A stretch of DNA of 53,347 nt from an uncultured Clostridia bacterium (GCA_947630015.1 CANRFY010000014.1:1-53347), one strand, 5' to 3'; positions 22,317 to 32,537 are shown, numbered from the stretch's first letter. The notes: a model not told the origin generated them from the sequence alone. Numbers and translations are program-made.

Positions 22317-25100
22317 GTGAAAATAATAGACAAAGTATTCGGTACGTACAGCGACCGTCAGATAAAAAAGATACGTCCGATCGTGGACAGAATAGAATCG
22401 CTCGCACCCAAATATTCAGAGATGTCGGATTCGGATATGCTCGCCGAAACAGCGCGCTTCAAATCGATGCTCGCCGACGGCAAAACGCTCGACGATATTC
22501 TGCCGGAGGCGTTCGCGCTCGTGCGCGAAGCCTGCGACCGCGTGCTTGGCAAGCGGCCGTTCAACTGTCAGCTTCTGTGCGGCGTGCTGCTCCATCAGGG
22601 ACGCATCGCCGAGATGAAGACGGGCGAGGGCAAAACGATCGTCGCGACGATGCCGTCGTATTTGAACGCGCTGACGGGCAAGGGCGTACACGTCGTGACC
22701 GTCAACGAATACCTCGCGCGCAGCCAGGGCGAGGAGATGGGACGCGTCCATGAATTCCTCGGCCTTTCGACGGGACTTATCGTCCACGGACAGTCGACGA
22801 AGGAAAAACAGGCAGCGTACAACTGCGACATCACGTACTGCACGAACAACGAACTCGGATTCGACTATCTGCGCGACAACATGGTGAAATATAAGGAATA
22901 CCTGACCCAGCGCGGCCACAATTTCGCCATCGTCGACGAGGTCGACTCGATACTGATCGACGAGGCGCGCACGCCGCTCATCATATCAGGCCCGGGCGAG
23001 GAGCCGTCCGATATGTACGCGCGCGCCGAGGAGCTTGTGTCGCGTATGCGTCCGTTCGTGATAAAGGAGCTTGACGCGAAAGAGGACGTCGAGGACGTCA
23101 TCGCCCGCGAGGGCGTCGATCCCGACTATATCGTCGACGAGAAAAAGCGCACGACGACGCTGACGGCGAAGGGAATCGAAAAGGCGGAGAAATATTTCGG
23201 CATCGACAATTTCGGCGACGGCGAGAACGCATCGACGGCGCACTATGTGTATCAGGCGCTCAAAGCGCACGGCATCATGCACCGCGATATCGACTATATC
23301 GTCAACGACAGCGGCGTCATGATAATCGACTCGTTCACCGGCCGCATGATGCCCGGCCGCCGCTTCAACGACGGACTGCATCAGGCGATCGAGGCCAAGG
23401 AACACGTACAGATACAGAGCGAGAACCAGACGCAGGCGACGATCACGTTCCAGAATTTCTTCCGTATGTACGGCAAGCTGTCTGGCATGACGGGTACGGC
23501 GCTGTCCGAGGAAAACGAATTCCGCGAGATATACAGTCTCGACGTCGTGGAGGTCCCGACGAACAAGCCGATGATACGCGTCGATCACAACGACGTCGTT
23601 TACAAGACAGAAAAGGCGAAATACGACGCCGTGATCGCGGAGATCAAGCGCTGCCACGAAAAGGGACAGCCCGTCCTCGTCGGCACCGTATCGATCGAAA
23701 AATCGGAAGCGCTCTCGAAGAAGCTCAAGGGCGCGGGGATACCACATACGGTCCTGAACGCGAAATATCACGAGCGCGAGGCGGAGATAGTTGCGCAGGC
23801 GGGCAAACTCGGCGCCGTGACGATCTCGACGAATATGGCCGGACGCGGAACCGATATTCTGCTCGGCGGCAACGCCGAATATCTCGCAAAGGCGCAGATG
23901 CGCCGCGAAAAGAACGAGGACGGCAGCGACAAGTACGACGAGCGCATGATCGCGATGGCGACAGGCTCTGCGCAGTCCGTGTCGGACGACGTGCTTGCAG
24001 CGCGCGCGGTCTATCAGGAGCTTTATAAAAAATTCCAGAAGGATATCGAACCCGAGGCGAAAAAGGTGTGCGAGGCGGGCGGACTTTACGTTATCGGTAC
24101 GGAGCGCCATGAGAGCAGGCGAATCGACAACCAGCTCCGCGGACGTTCCGGCCGTCAGGGCGACCCGGGCGAGTCGAGATTCTATATCTCGCTCGAGGAC
24201 GATCTGATGCGCCTATTCGGTGGGGACAGACTTTATAACATCGTCGACAGGCTGAGACTGCCTGACGACTTGCCGATCGACGCGGCGATACTGTCGAATT
24301 CGATCGAGACGGCGCAGAAGCGCATCGAGGCGCAGAACTTCAACAGACGCAAAAACGTCCTCGAATACGACGACGTCATGAACCAGCAGCGCACCATCAT
24401 CTATAAGCAGCGCGCGGAGGTGCTTGAGGGACTCGACGTCCACGACAAGATCATGTCGATGATAACAGGCACGATCGGCGAGGACGCGGTTATCCATACG
24501 ACGGGCGACACGCCCGACGTCTGGACGCTCGACGAGCTTCTCAACAATTACGCCGGCGTTCTTTTCGCGCGCGGCGACGAGAGATTTTCCAAGGAAGCGC
24601 TGTCGGCGATGAAGCCGCAGGAGATAAAGGAAAAGCTGACGGACAAGGCGCTCGAGATTTACAATGCGAAAGAGGCGAAATACGGCGAGGAATGGATGCG
24701 CAACGTCGAACGCAACGTGCTTTTGACCGTCGTCGACCGTCACTGGATGGAGCATCTTGACGCGATGGACGATCTGCGCGACAGCATCAATCTCGAAGCA
24801 TACGCGCAGCGCAACCCGCTGACCGAGTACCGCATCGCGGGCATGAATCTGTTCGATCAGATGACGGACGACATACGCCGCGACACGACGCGAATGATCC
24901 TGTCAGCTATCCCGCGCGAGGAATACGAAAAGCGTCGTCAGCTCACGTTTGCGAGAAACGCGATCCACGGCACGAACGGCCCCATTTCCACGGGCGAGAA
25001 AAAAACGCCGGTGAAGAAAACGGCGGCGGAGAAGGTCGGAAGAAACGATCCGTGTCCGTGCGGTTCTGGGAAGAAATACAAGAACTGCTGCGGAAGATGA
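22317..25100 (+). CDS. secA: Protein translocase ATPase SecA
   Basis: 927 residues from GTG 22317 (first residues KIIDKVFGTYSDRQIKKI), with GAAGGA 10 bases upstream. A TTG at 22293 would add eight residues not seen in the family. Walker A is MKTGEGKT (100-107), the DEAD-type Walker B is VDEVDSILIDEARTP, motif VI region is QLRGRSGRQGDPG, and the helical scaffold domain carries NFNRRKNVLEYDDVMN. The C-terminus ends in the SecB/lipid-binding zinc motif CPCGSGKKYKNCC. It drives secretory proteins through SecYEG. This gene marks the start of uniform core-type sequence. Confidence 0.98.
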   Translation: MKIIDKVFGTYSDRQIKKIRPIVDRIESLAPKYSEMSDSDMLAETARFKSMLADGKTLDDILPEAFALVREACDRVLGKRPFNCQLLCGVLLHQGRIAEMKTGEGKTIVATMPSYLNALTGKGVHVVTVNEYLARSQGEEMGRVHEFLGLSTGLIVHGQSTKEKQAAYNCDITYCTNNELGFDYLRDNMVKYKEYLTQRGHNFAIVDEVDSILIDEARTPLIISGPGEEPSDMYARAEELVSRMRPFVIKELDAKEDVEDVIAREGVDPDYIVDEKKRTTTLTAKGIEKAEKYFGIDNFGDGENASTAHYVYQALKAHGIMHRDIDYIVNDSGVMIIDSFTGRMMPGRRFNDGLHQAIEAKEHVQIQSENQTQATITFQNFFRMYGKLSGMTGTALSEENEFREIYSLDVVEVPTNKPMIRVDHNDVVYKTEKAKYDAVIAEIKRCHEKGQPVLVGTVSIEKSEALSKKLKGAGIPHTVLNAKYHEREAEIVAQAGKLGAVTISTNMAGRGTDILLGGNAEYLAKAQMRREKNEDGSDKYDERMIAMATGSAQSVSDDVLAARAVYQELYKKFQKDIEPEAKKVCEAGGLYVIGTERHESRRIDNQLRGRSGRQGDPGESRFYISLEDDLMRLFGGDRLYNIVDRLRLPDDLPIDAAILSNSIETAQKRIEAQNFNRRKNVLEYDDVMNQQRTIIYKQRAEVLEGLDVHDKIMSMITGTIGEDAVIHTTGDTPDVWTLDELLNNYAGVLFARGDERFSKEALSAMKPQEIKEKLTDKALEIYNAKEAKYGEEWMRNVERNVLLTVVDRHWMEHLDAMDDLRDSINLEAYAQRNPLTEYRIAGMNLFDQMTDDIRRDTTRMILSAIPREEYEKRRQLTFARNAIHGTNGPISTGEKKTPVKKTAAEKVGRNDPCPCGSGKKYKNCCGR

Positions 25101-25171
25101 GCCGCGCGTCGGCTCGTCTGCGGCCGTTTGCCTGACGGTAAAAAATAATTGCGTTTGAAAGGTCAGTCAAG

Positions 25172-25879
25172 GTGGGACTCGGAATTCTGTTTTTCGGATA
25201 CGTACTCGTTTCGGTGTTCACGCTCGCGCCGACATATTTCATCACCGATACGATCGGCGCATACGTCATTTTCATCGCGCTCGGAAAGCTGCGCCGCCAC
25301 GCGCCGCGGTTCCGCTACGCGATCGCGGCGAATTACGCGTTTTTCGCCGTCGCGGCGGTGCAGACCGTGTACTATTCACTGCGATATATAGGCGTCGTCG
25401 ATCCCGTCTCGATATTTGAAAACGCGCTTGAGATCGTGAGACTGTCGATCCTGTTCATATTTACGGCGGCGCTGTTGTTGTCGCTGTCGCAGCTTGCGTC
25501 GTCAGTCGGTGACGAAAAGCTCGCCTACAAGGGCAAGCGCAACATTTGGTTTTTTGCCGCGTCGTATATCCTCATGATCGCGCTGTCGCTCGATTATCCG
25601 TTCCTGACAGATTTCAAAGCCGCGTTTTCGGCGTTCGGCCTCATATTCCGTCTGTTTTGCGCACTGCTCAACTGCGTCTATATTTACAGCTGCTATATGT
25701 GGATCTGCCTCGAATCGGATCACGATATGACGAAGATATCGGCGATGGACAGATTCATCGGCAGGGCAGTTCCGAAGAAAAATAAAAAAGAACCGGACGC
25801 AGAGGCGAAGCCCGCGCCAGAAAAGCCGAAAAAGCCGGAGCCTGCGCCGATAGTGCATCATAAGCGCAAGAAAAAATAA
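25172..25879 (+). CDS. Membrane protein, unknown function
   Basis: 235 residues from GTG 25172. Six hydrophobic segments are visible (about 3-22, 24-38, 45-65, 85-107, 127-145, 155-177), then a long cytosolic tail of alternating Lys, Pro, Glu and Ala (residues 200-235) ending in HHKRKKK. The family is not recognised. The gene follows secA after 71 bp without a terminator and precedes a second membrane protein by 43 bp, so the three may share a transcript. Confidence 0.7.
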   Translation: MGLGILFFGYVLVSVFTLAPTYFITDTIGAYVIFIALGKLRRHAPRFRYAIAANYAFFAVAAVQTVYYSLRYIGVVDPVSIFENALEIVRLSILFIFTAALLLSLSQLASSVGDEKLAYKGKRNIWFFAASYILMIALSLDYPFLTDFKAAFSAFGLIFRLFCALLNCVYIYSCYMWICLESDHDMTKISAMDRFIGRAVPKKNKKEPDAEAKPAPEKPKKPEPAPIVHHKRKKK

Positions 25880-25922
25880 CGAAAATGCAATAAATAATAA
25901 CCGTCACAGGGAGGGGGAATCT

Positions 25923-27500
25923 ATGTCGATACTGTTTATGATGTTGTCGGCGGTCATTTTCGCGAATCCGTTTGCGGCGACGCTCGACATACTGCCGGAC
26001 GCCGTCGGATGCATACTGATGTGGTTTTCGCTCAGACGCGCCGAGCTGTTCTCGCCCGAGCTTCAGACGGCGCAGAGATCGTGGCTGCGCCTTTTGGCGC
26101 TGACGCTCGCCGATATGTTCTGCGTTTACGGAAACGTATTTCAAAGGGACGATCTCGTCGGCGTTTTGATAATCGTGTTCGTGTTCCGCATATCGGAGGG
26201 AATACTGCTTTATCTCGCGATCATGCATACGATGGACGGCGGACTTTATCTCGGCACGAAATTCGACGCCACGGGGATATATCTGCCGTATTCGGGCAAA
26301 AAGCGTCTCGCGCTCGAGGCGCGCGAGGCCGCGCGCGAAGAAAAGCTCGATCTGACGCTTTCGCGCGAGCGCGAAAGATACGAGTGCGAAACTCAGCCCG
26401 GCGTGTCGGCGCGCAGACAAAGATATGCGACGGAGCGCTATCGCAGAAAGACCGCCAAGCTGTCGTCGATGATGCACAACATCAAAAGCGGCGACAGACT
26501 CGGAGCGCTTTCGCGCACGACGCTGACGTTCATCATCGTGCGGACCGCGGCGTGCGTGCTGCCCGAATTCTCAACGATCGCGTATATATCGACGCTCCGC
26601 CCGGGCGTTCAGGTGGCTCTGGCCGATTTCCGTGACCTGTTCGTATATTTCGGCATTATGATCTCGCTCGTGTTCGGGATCATATGGCTTTGCAAAATGC
26701 TCGATTACATAAACAAGATCAGACGGGACAAGCAGTTCATTTCCGACATCAACGACGCATACGAGGAGCATAGGCGCGGCCACGCCGAGCTTTACGCGTG
26801 CAAAAGCGCGTCGTTTTCGATGATACTGTTCGCCGCGGCGGCGATACTGACCATCGACCCGTTTATCGACGATAAAAACTATCTGCCCGACTATCTGTCC
26901 GCCGCCGTGTTCGTCATATTCTTCCTTTTCATGTGGCACGAGAAAAAGCTCATGTTCACCGGCATCGCAGCGTCGATTTTGTACGGCGCCGCCGCGCTTA
27001 TCGAGGATATGACCGTCAGGGGATACATAAACGAATTCAAGGATTTCACCCGCACATACATAGACCCCGACGCGAAAACCGCGCATATGTGGTGTTCGAT
27101 CGCGACGGCGGCGACGGAGGCGCTGTTCATCGCCGTTTTGATCCTTGTCATAGCGTCGTGCAGGAAAGTGATCGAAAAGCATACGGGATATGATCGCGAG
27201 GACGGCGGACGCGACGACGGAACCGTCGAGCTTCGCGAAAAGCTGAGACATGAAACCGTCGTGACGTTCATACTCGGCGCGCTGTCGGCGGCCTGCTCGG
27301 TCATATACATGATCTCGCTCGGCTTCAACGAACGCGTCATAGTCAGCGACGAGGGCTTCAGCGACGTTCCCGTCTACTATCCCACGTTCCCGCAGGGATG
27401 GATGCTGTCGCTCATAATGTCGATCATATTCTTCGTATACGTGATAAAATTCGTCGCCGATCTGCGCGACGCCGTCGGAAACAAAGCGGCGCTTCTGTAA
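25923..27500 (+). CDS. Large membrane protein, unknown function
   Basis: 525 residues, with GGGAGGGGG before the ATG. An N-terminal membrane block (about 1-105) contains NPFAATLDILPDAVG. A highly charged cytosolic stretch (about 125-195, rich in Arg/Glu, probably helical) follows, then at least seven more membrane segments in two blocks (200-385 and 410-515). The DILPDxxG start resembles that of the neighbouring membrane protein in spirit (a Asp-Pro-x-Gly turn between helices 1 and 2), but the family is not recognised. It ends the secA transcript at a strong terminator. Confidence 0.7.
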   Translation: MSILFMMLSAVIFANPFAATLDILPDAVGCILMWFSLRRAELFSPELQTAQRSWLRLLALTLADMFCVYGNVFQRDDLVGVLIIVFVFRISEGILLYLAIMHTMDGGLYLGTKFDATGIYLPYSGKKRLALEAREAAREEKLDLTLSRERERYECETQPGVSARRQRYATERYRRKTAKLSSMMHNIKSGDRLGALSRTTLTFIIVRTAACVLPEFSTIAYISTLRPGVQVALADFRDLFVYFGIMISLVFGIIWLCKMLDYINKIRRDKQFISDINDAYEEHRRGHAELYACKSASFSMILFAAAAILTIDPFIDDKNYLPDYLSAAVFVIFFLFMWHEKKLMFTGIAASILYGAAALIEDMTVRGYINEFKDFTRTYIDPDAKTAHMWCSIATAATEALFIAVLILVIASCRKVIEKHTGYDREDGGRDDGTVELREKLRHETVVTFILGALSAACSVIYMISLGFNERVIVSDEGFSDVPVYYPTFPQGWMLSLIMSIIFFVYVIKFVADLRDAVGNKAALL

Positions 27501-27515
27501 AATACAACAGTCAAA

Positions 27516-27550
27516 GGCGCGGCAGTCATACGGCTGCCGCGCCTTTTTTT
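27516..27550 (+). terminator. Rho-independent terminator
   Basis: A perfect 10-bp stem GGCGCGGCAG (27516-27525 with 27534-27543) is followed by seven Ts, 16 bp after the membrane protein stop. Confidence 0.88.
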
Positions 27551-27575
27551 ATGCGGTTTTGTATCCGCGCACGCT

Positions 27576-28280
27576 TTATTTGTGTCTGCGCTTTATCAAC
27601 AGAAGCGCGAGATATGCGGTGAAATACACGATCGCGCCGTCGACGATGATCTCGCCGTATGAGGACAGGATCGCGACGGCATCGCCGGCCGTCATGTCGA
27701 AGCCGTATTCGATAAGGCCGCGAATGTTTGCCGTCAGCTCGTTTATTATCGACGGCGCGACGCGCAGAACAGCCGCCGCTATAATCCCGACCGACAATGC
27801 GTGCCGATGCGAAAACAACGGTATCGGCGGGGTATCCGGCATCGATTTTGCAAACAGCCGCAAAAACGCGACGAGCAGCGCGTACATCATTGCGCGCGCG
27901 AGCAGATTCAGGATCAGATAAAGCGCGGCGACGATCTCAAGTCCCGACGAACTCGCGTTGCCGAGGATTATATCCATCAAAAGCGATGTCGCATAGTCGA
28001 CGGCAGTCAGCGCGACGACGAGTCCTGCCGCCGCCGATGCGCGCCTTACGCTGCCGAACTGTGAGATCACGGTCGCCGCGCCGCACGCGAATATGGCGGA
28101 ATCGAGAACGAATATGACGATATAGAGCGCGCGTCCGAAAACGTCGTCGGGATCGGCAAGCTCCGCTGCGACGACGGTGACGACGCGGGCGATAAGCGTC
28201 ACGACGAGCGTGATCGCAATTCCGCGTATTATCTCGATGTATTTTTTCATAAAATCGCCCGTGGCGCTCTGTTTTATCAT
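27576..28280 (-). CDS. Membrane protein, unknown function
   Basis: 234 residues from the ATG at 28280, with GGAGA about 10 bases upstream; an internal ATG at 28250 has no such site. About five or six hydrophobic segments are spread over residues 15-230, with a basic C-terminal end (IKRRHK). The family is not recognised. It converges with the secA-linked genes and diverges from the M14 peptidase gene. Confidence 0.65.
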   Translation of the reverse strand: MIKQSATGDFMKKYIEIIRGIAITLVVTLIARVVTVVAAELADPDDVFGRALYIVIFVLDSAIFACGAATVISQFGSVRRASAAAGLVVALTAVDYATSLLMDIILGNASSSGLEIVAALYLILNLLARAMMYALLVAFLRLFAKSMPDTPPIPLFSHRHALSVGIIAAAVLRVAPSIINELTANIRGLIEYGFDMTAGDAVAILSSYGEIIVDGAIVYFTAYLALLLIKRRHK

Positions 28281-28410
28281 CTATGGATCTTCTCCGACAA
28301 ATATTTTTACAATTATAACACACTCGCCCGAAAAAATAAAGAGTTTTCTATTATATGATCGGCTCCGCGCTCATATAATCGTTATTGACGGAAGAAAGCG
28401 AGGTTACAGA

Positions 28411-29337
28411 ATGGAAAAGCTGAATTTTGACGCGGCCGTCGTGCCGCTCGACGGAGACGTCGATCACCGCGCCGTCGGCGCGTTCATCGACGCTATGTGC
28501 GAAAGATACGATTTTATCGAACGCGTCGTCGTGGGACAGTCTATACGCGGACGCGAGCTGTACTGCGTGCGCCTCGGCGCGCGCGACGCGCTGCCGGTCT
28601 TATACATAGGCGCGCATCACGGGATGGAACGACTGACATCCGCTATACTGCTGCGGTTCATAAACGAATACTGCGAGGCCTGCGCCGCCGATTCGCGCAT
28701 ATACGGGATGGCGGCGCGGTATCTGTTCTCCGAACGGTGCATATACGTTTTGCCGATGCTGAATCCGGACGGCGTTGAAATATCGCTTCACGGCGCCGAT
28801 CCGTCGGGGCCGCTGTACGACAGGATATGCCGCATGAGCGGCGGCGATTTTATGCACTGGCAGTCGAACGAACGCGGCGTCGATTTGAACCACAATTACG
28901 ACGCCGGATTCACCGAATACAAAGAGATCGAGCAAAAGCTCGGCATATACGGCGGCCCGGGCAAATACAGCGGGGAATATCCCGAATCCGAGCCTGAAAC
29001 GGCGGCGCTCTGCAAGCTCGTGCGTACCTCTGAGCCGCGTCTTGCGATAACGCTGCATACGCAGGGCGAGGAGATATTCTGTACGAGCGGCGGGGAGTGT
29101 CCGGCCGCGTCGAGACGCATAGGGAAGATCATATCGGAGCTGACGGGGTACAAACTGTCGATGCCGGACGGCACCGCCGCCTACGGCGGATTTACCGATT
29201 GGTTCGTCGCCGAATTCGGCCGCCCGTCGTTCACGATCGAATGCGGACGCGGGGAAAACCCGCTTCCCGCAAGCGATTTTTTCGCCGCATACGCGCGGGT
29301 GCGCGAAACTCTGTTCCGCGCGCCGGTGCTTGTGTGA
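28411..29337 (+). CDS. M14 family zinc carboxypeptidase/endopeptidase
   Basis: 308 residues from the ATG at 28411 (GAGG upstream). The frame is open further back to 28177 but without a start signal. Zinc ligands His70 and Glu73 (GAHHGME) and His216 (ITLHTQGEE), substrate-binding NERGVDLNHNY (about 153-163) and catalytic Glu277 (FTIECGRG) are all present. The family resembles gamma-D-glutamyl-meso-diaminopimelate peptidases that trim peptidoglycan peptides. There is no signal peptide, so cytosolic recycling of wall peptides is more likely than external lysis. Confidence 0.88.
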   Translation: MEKLNFDAAVVPLDGDVDHRAVGAFIDAMCERYDFIERVVVGQSIRGRELYCVRLGARDALPVLYIGAHHGMERLTSAILLRFINEYCEACAADSRIYGMAARYLFSERCIYVLPMLNPDGVEISLHGADPSGPLYDRICRMSGGDFMHWQSNERGVDLNHNYDAGFTEYKEIEQKLGIYGGPGKYSGEYPESEPETAALCKLVRTSEPRLAITLHTQGEEIFCTSGGECPAASRRIGKIISELTGYKLSMPDGTAAYGGFTDWFVAEFGRPSFTIECGRGENPLPASDFFAAYARVRETLFRAPVLV

Positions 29338-29360
29338 CGGCCGCATATCGCCGATAAAAT

Positions 29361-29393
29361 GAATCGGGGAAGCCGGCAAGGCTTCCCCGATTC
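29361..29393. terminator. Bidirectional terminator between converging genes
   Basis: A near-perfect 14-bp stem (GAATCGGGGAAGCC with its complement) sits between the M14 gene and the reverse-strand esterase. On the minus strand it is followed by ATTTTAT, so it serves that gene best. Confidence 0.75.
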
Positions 29394-29407
29394 GCGTTAT
29401 AATATGG

Positions 29408-30217
29408 TCAAAACAGTCTGATCCATTCGGCCGCAAGCTCGATCCATTCGGCGACGCGCGCGTCCTCGAGTCCCGCGTTGCCGCACGACGTCTCGCGCGT
29501 CGCGAGCGACAGACCGTGAGGCCCCTTCGGGTAGACGTGAAGCTCGAACATGATATCGTGCGCCGACAGCGCCGAGGCGAACATGAGCGAATTTTCGACA
29601 GGCACGGCGCCGTCCGAGGCCGTGTGCCATAAAAACGCCGGAGGCGTTTTATCCGATACGAGATTTTCGAGGCTGTGCGCGTACAGCTCGTCGTCGTCGG
29701 CAAGCGCGCCGAGCGAGATTTTGATCGTGCCGCGATGAGCGAATTCGCCCGCCGTTATGACGGGATACGCGAGGATCATGCCGTCCGGCCTGTTCTCGCC
29801 GTATTCGATATCGATCTCGTCGCGGATGAAATCCTCGAACCAGCGCACGCCGAGCATCGCGGCGATGTAGCCTCCGGCTGAAAATCCCGCGACGAATATG
29901 CGCCGCTTGTCGATGTGATATTCGTCGGCGCGGCGGCGCAGATGCGCGACCGCCATCGACGCGTCGAGAAGAGGCAGCGGGAAGTGGCCGAATTCACCGA
30001 TCGAATACCGCAGAACGAACGCGTTGCAGCCCCTTGCCAAAAACGACAGCGCGACAGGCTCCGCTTCCCGCTCCGACAGAAACGACAGTCCGCCGCCCGG
30101 GAAAACGATCACGGCGGGGCGCGGCTTTACGGAAAGCTCCGGCGAATCGGCGTGGAGATACGCCGTCATGGTGACGCGTTCGTCGCCGTCGTATACGTTT
30201 ACGGTGAATGTTATCAT
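29408..30217 (-). CDS. Alpha/beta hydrolase, BD-FAE/acetyl-esterase-like
   Basis: 269 residues from the ATG at 30217 (AGGTG upstream); the longer frame to 30247 has no ribosome site. Oxyanion motif FPGGGLSFLSERE, nucleophile GFSAGG, acid in HTASDGAVPVE and His in YPKGPHGLSL: a complete Ser-Asp-His triad. Enzymes of this group remove acetyl or feruloyl groups from plant xylan and pectin. It has no signal peptide, so it would act on imported oligosaccharides. The divergent neighbour is a secreted rhamnogalacturonan lyase, which supports a role in pectin use. Confidence 0.85.
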   Translation of the reverse strand: MITFTVNVYDGDERVTMTAYLHADSPELSVKPRPAVIVFPGGGLSFLSEREAEPVALSFLARGCNAFVLRYSIGEFGHFPLPLLDASMAVAHLRRRADEYHIDKRRIFVAGFSAGGYIAAMLGVRWFEDFIRDEIDIEYGENRPDGMILAYPVITAGEFAHRGTIKISLGALADDDELYAHSLENLVSDKTPPAFLWHTASDGAVPVENSLMFASALSAHDIMFELHVYPKGPHGLSLATRETSCGNAGLEDARVAEWIELAAEWIRLF

Positions 30218-30461
30218 AACACACCTGCCAGCATCAAAATTTACCATAATATAATGATACCATATATTTGCTTAAAGTACAATATTTTTTCAAAAAATCG
30301 TACAGTTTATAATATATCTGCTCAAATCGCGGAAGAGATACGGAATTTATCGAAAAATTTCACTAAAAAAATATATCTTAGGCACAAAATTATATTGCAA
30401 TTTTCCGCTGTGCGGAGTATAATGACATCGTAAACGAATGAAAAATAGACTGGAGCGCATT

Positions 30462-32351
30462 ATGAAAAATAAGCTTTTGCGATTTGTATGTTTGATCTGC
30501 GCCGGATTGTTCGTATTCTCCGCGTGCGGCCCCTCAGCCGCCGGCGGAGACGAAACCGACGGCGCGGGAACTGTTATCGAAACGGAGGCGGAGACCGACA
30601 TGGATGTTGAAGAGGTTCAGAACGGACGCGCCGTGGAGGCGCTCGGACGCGGACTCACCGCTGTCGCCGTCAAGGACGGCAATCTCGTGAGCTGGCGTTC
30701 ATTCGGTACGGAATCGTATGATACGGTATATGAGCTGTACCGCGACGGCTCGCTTATATATACAAGCGAGAGGGGAATGGCGACGTGCTATCTCGACGAG
30801 GACGGCACGGCCGATTCGACGTATACCGTCAAAACGGGCGGGGTCGAATGCGATGCTGTGAAGCCCTACGGCGACAATTTCTTTGAGATACCGCTCGACG
30901 TTCCGGACGCCGGAAAGACGAAGGCCGGCGAGGTTTATACATATTTCCCGGGCGACTGCTCGTGCGGCGATCTTGACGGCGACGGCGAATACGAAATCGT
31001 CGTCAAATGGGACCCGTCAAACGCGAAGGACAATTCGCAGAGCGGGATGACGGGCAACGTGCTGCTCGACGCGTACAAGCTCGACGGCACAAAGCTTTGG
31101 CGTATCGATCTCGGCGTCAACATACGCGCCGGCGCGCATTATACGCAGTTCCTCGTATACGATTTTGACGGGAACGGCAAGGCGGAGCTTGTATGCAAGA
31201 CTGCGGACGGCACCGTCGACGGCGTCGGCGACGTTATCGGCAAGGAAAGCGCCGACTACAGAAATTCCGGCGGATACATCCTGTCCGGCAAGGAATATCT
31301 GACGATATTCAACGGCGAGACGGGAGCCGCGATCGAAACGATCAATTACGAGCCTCTGCGCGGCTCGGTCGGGTCATGGGGCGACGACTACGGCAACCGC
31401 GTCGACAGATTCCTCGCGTGCGTCGCGTATCTTGACGGCAAAACGCCTGCGATCGTGATGTGCCGCGGCTACTACACGCGCGCAGTGCTTGTCGCGTACT
31501 CGTTCGACGGCGAGCATATGAATAAGATCTGGACGTTCGATTCCAATAGTAAAGGCAACGCGGCGGCGGCAGGACAGGGCAACCACAATCTCTGCGTCGC
31601 CGACGTAGACGGCGACGGCTTCGACGAGATCGTATACGGCCAGTGCTGCATCGATCACGACGGAACGCTTCTGTGGTCGACGGGACTCGGACACGGCGAC
31701 GCCGTTCATGTCGGCAATTTCCTGCCCGACCGCGACGGCCTTGAGATCTGGGGCTGCCTTGAGGGCGGCAAGGGCGCTTATCTCGCGGAGGCCGAAAGCG
31801 GCAAAGTTCTTCGCCGCTACAATACGGACCGCGACTGCGGACGCGCTCTCGCCGACAATTTCGTGACGGGCAACGATTCAGCCGAATTCATGTGCGCGAC
31901 GACGTCCGATGTGTTCACGGGAGTCGACGGCAAGCTGCGCGGAGCTTGGGGCGGCGGCATCAATTTCGCCGTATGGTTCACAGATAAGCTCGAACGCTGC
32001 GGACTTGACGGCACGCGGGTGTTCTCATACGAATACGGCGACGTCTTGAACGCGCCCGGCTCCGTTTCGTGCAACGGCTCGAAATCGACGCCGTGCCTGA
32101 CGGCCGATCTGTTCGGCGACTGGCGCGAAGAGATCGTATTCGCGAAATCGAACGGACGCGCGCTCCGCGTGTTCATGACGGAATACGATACGGAATACAG
32201 ACTTCCGACGCTGATGCACGATACGATGTATCGCTGCGGCGTCGCGGCCGAGAACGTGGCGTACAACATCCCGCCGCACACGGAATGGTTCCTCGACACG
32301 GACTATCCGCTGCCCGATTATCCCGAGGTCTACATGGTAAGGGCAAAATAA
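30462..32351 (+). CDS. Secreted lipoprotein rhamnogalacturonan lyase (PL11-like)
   Basis: 629 residues from the ATG at 30462 (GGAG at 30452); the ATG at 30438 lacks a ribosome site. A lipoprotein signal (KNKLLRFVCLICAGLFVFSAC) precedes a polar linker. The body matches PL11: LGRGLTAVAVKDGNLVSWR, YFPGDCSCGDLDGDGEYEI, VVKWDPSNAKDNSQSG, DLGVNIRAGAHYTQF and several Ca-binding DxDGDG loops of an eight-bladed propeller. It cleaves rhamnogalacturonan I backbones by beta-elimination outside the cell. Its upstream region is strongly AT-rich, and the gene is followed by a terminator, so it stands alone. Confidence 0.93.
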   Translation: MKNKLLRFVCLICAGLFVFSACGPSAAGGDETDGAGTVIETEAETDMDVEEVQNGRAVEALGRGLTAVAVKDGNLVSWRSFGTESYDTVYELYRDGSLIYTSERGMATCYLDEDGTADSTYTVKTGGVECDAVKPYGDNFFEIPLDVPDAGKTKAGEVYTYFPGDCSCGDLDGDGEYEIVVKWDPSNAKDNSQSGMTGNVLLDAYKLDGTKLWRIDLGVNIRAGAHYTQFLVYDFDGNGKAELVCKTADGTVDGVGDVIGKESADYRNSGGYILSGKEYLTIFNGETGAAIETINYEPLRGSVGSWGDDYGNRVDRFLACVAYLDGKTPAIVMCRGYYTRAVLVAYSFDGEHMNKIWTFDSNSKGNAAAAGQGNHNLCVADVDGDGFDEIVYGQCCIDHDGTLLWSTGLGHGDAVHVGNFLPDRDGLEIWGCLEGGKGAYLAEAESGKVLRRYNTDRDCGRALADNFVTGNDSAEFMCATTSDVFTGVDGKLRGAWGGGINFAVWFTDKLERCGLDGTRVFSYEYGDVLNAPGSVSCNGSKSTPCLTADLFGDWREEIVFAKSNGRALRVFMTEYDTEYRLPTLMHDTMYRCGVAAENVAYNIPPHTEWFLDTDYPLPDYPEVYMVRAK

Positions 32352-32370
32352 TCGGCAAACGAACATAAAA

Positions 32371-32402
32371 AAGCCGTGCGGCTCCCGCCGCACGGCTTTT
32401 TG
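32371..32402 (+). terminator. Rho-independent terminator of the lyase gene
   Basis: A perfect stem AAGCCGTGCGGC (32371-32382 with 32387-32398) is preceded by As and followed by five Ts. It could work in both directions. The 135 bp that follow hold only weak promoter-like boxes (TATATT at about 32500). Confidence 0.88.
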
Positions 32403-32537
32403 TGAATTTATGAATCGATTATGAACAAACTGTGAATATGTGAATTTTTTGTCTCGCGGGAAAAAGGGTATGGAAATATTTCCGACAATGTGATATATTT
32501 ATAGAAGTTTGGTGTTTTCGGAAGATTGGTAGGCGAG

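Noticed and set aside
22986..24110. Reverse-strand frame of 374 codons within secA
   Set aside because: Shadow of secA with Arg/Val/Leu-rich, motif-free translation. The same applies to the long frames opposite der (41692-42822) and DUF512/sigK (38886-39884).
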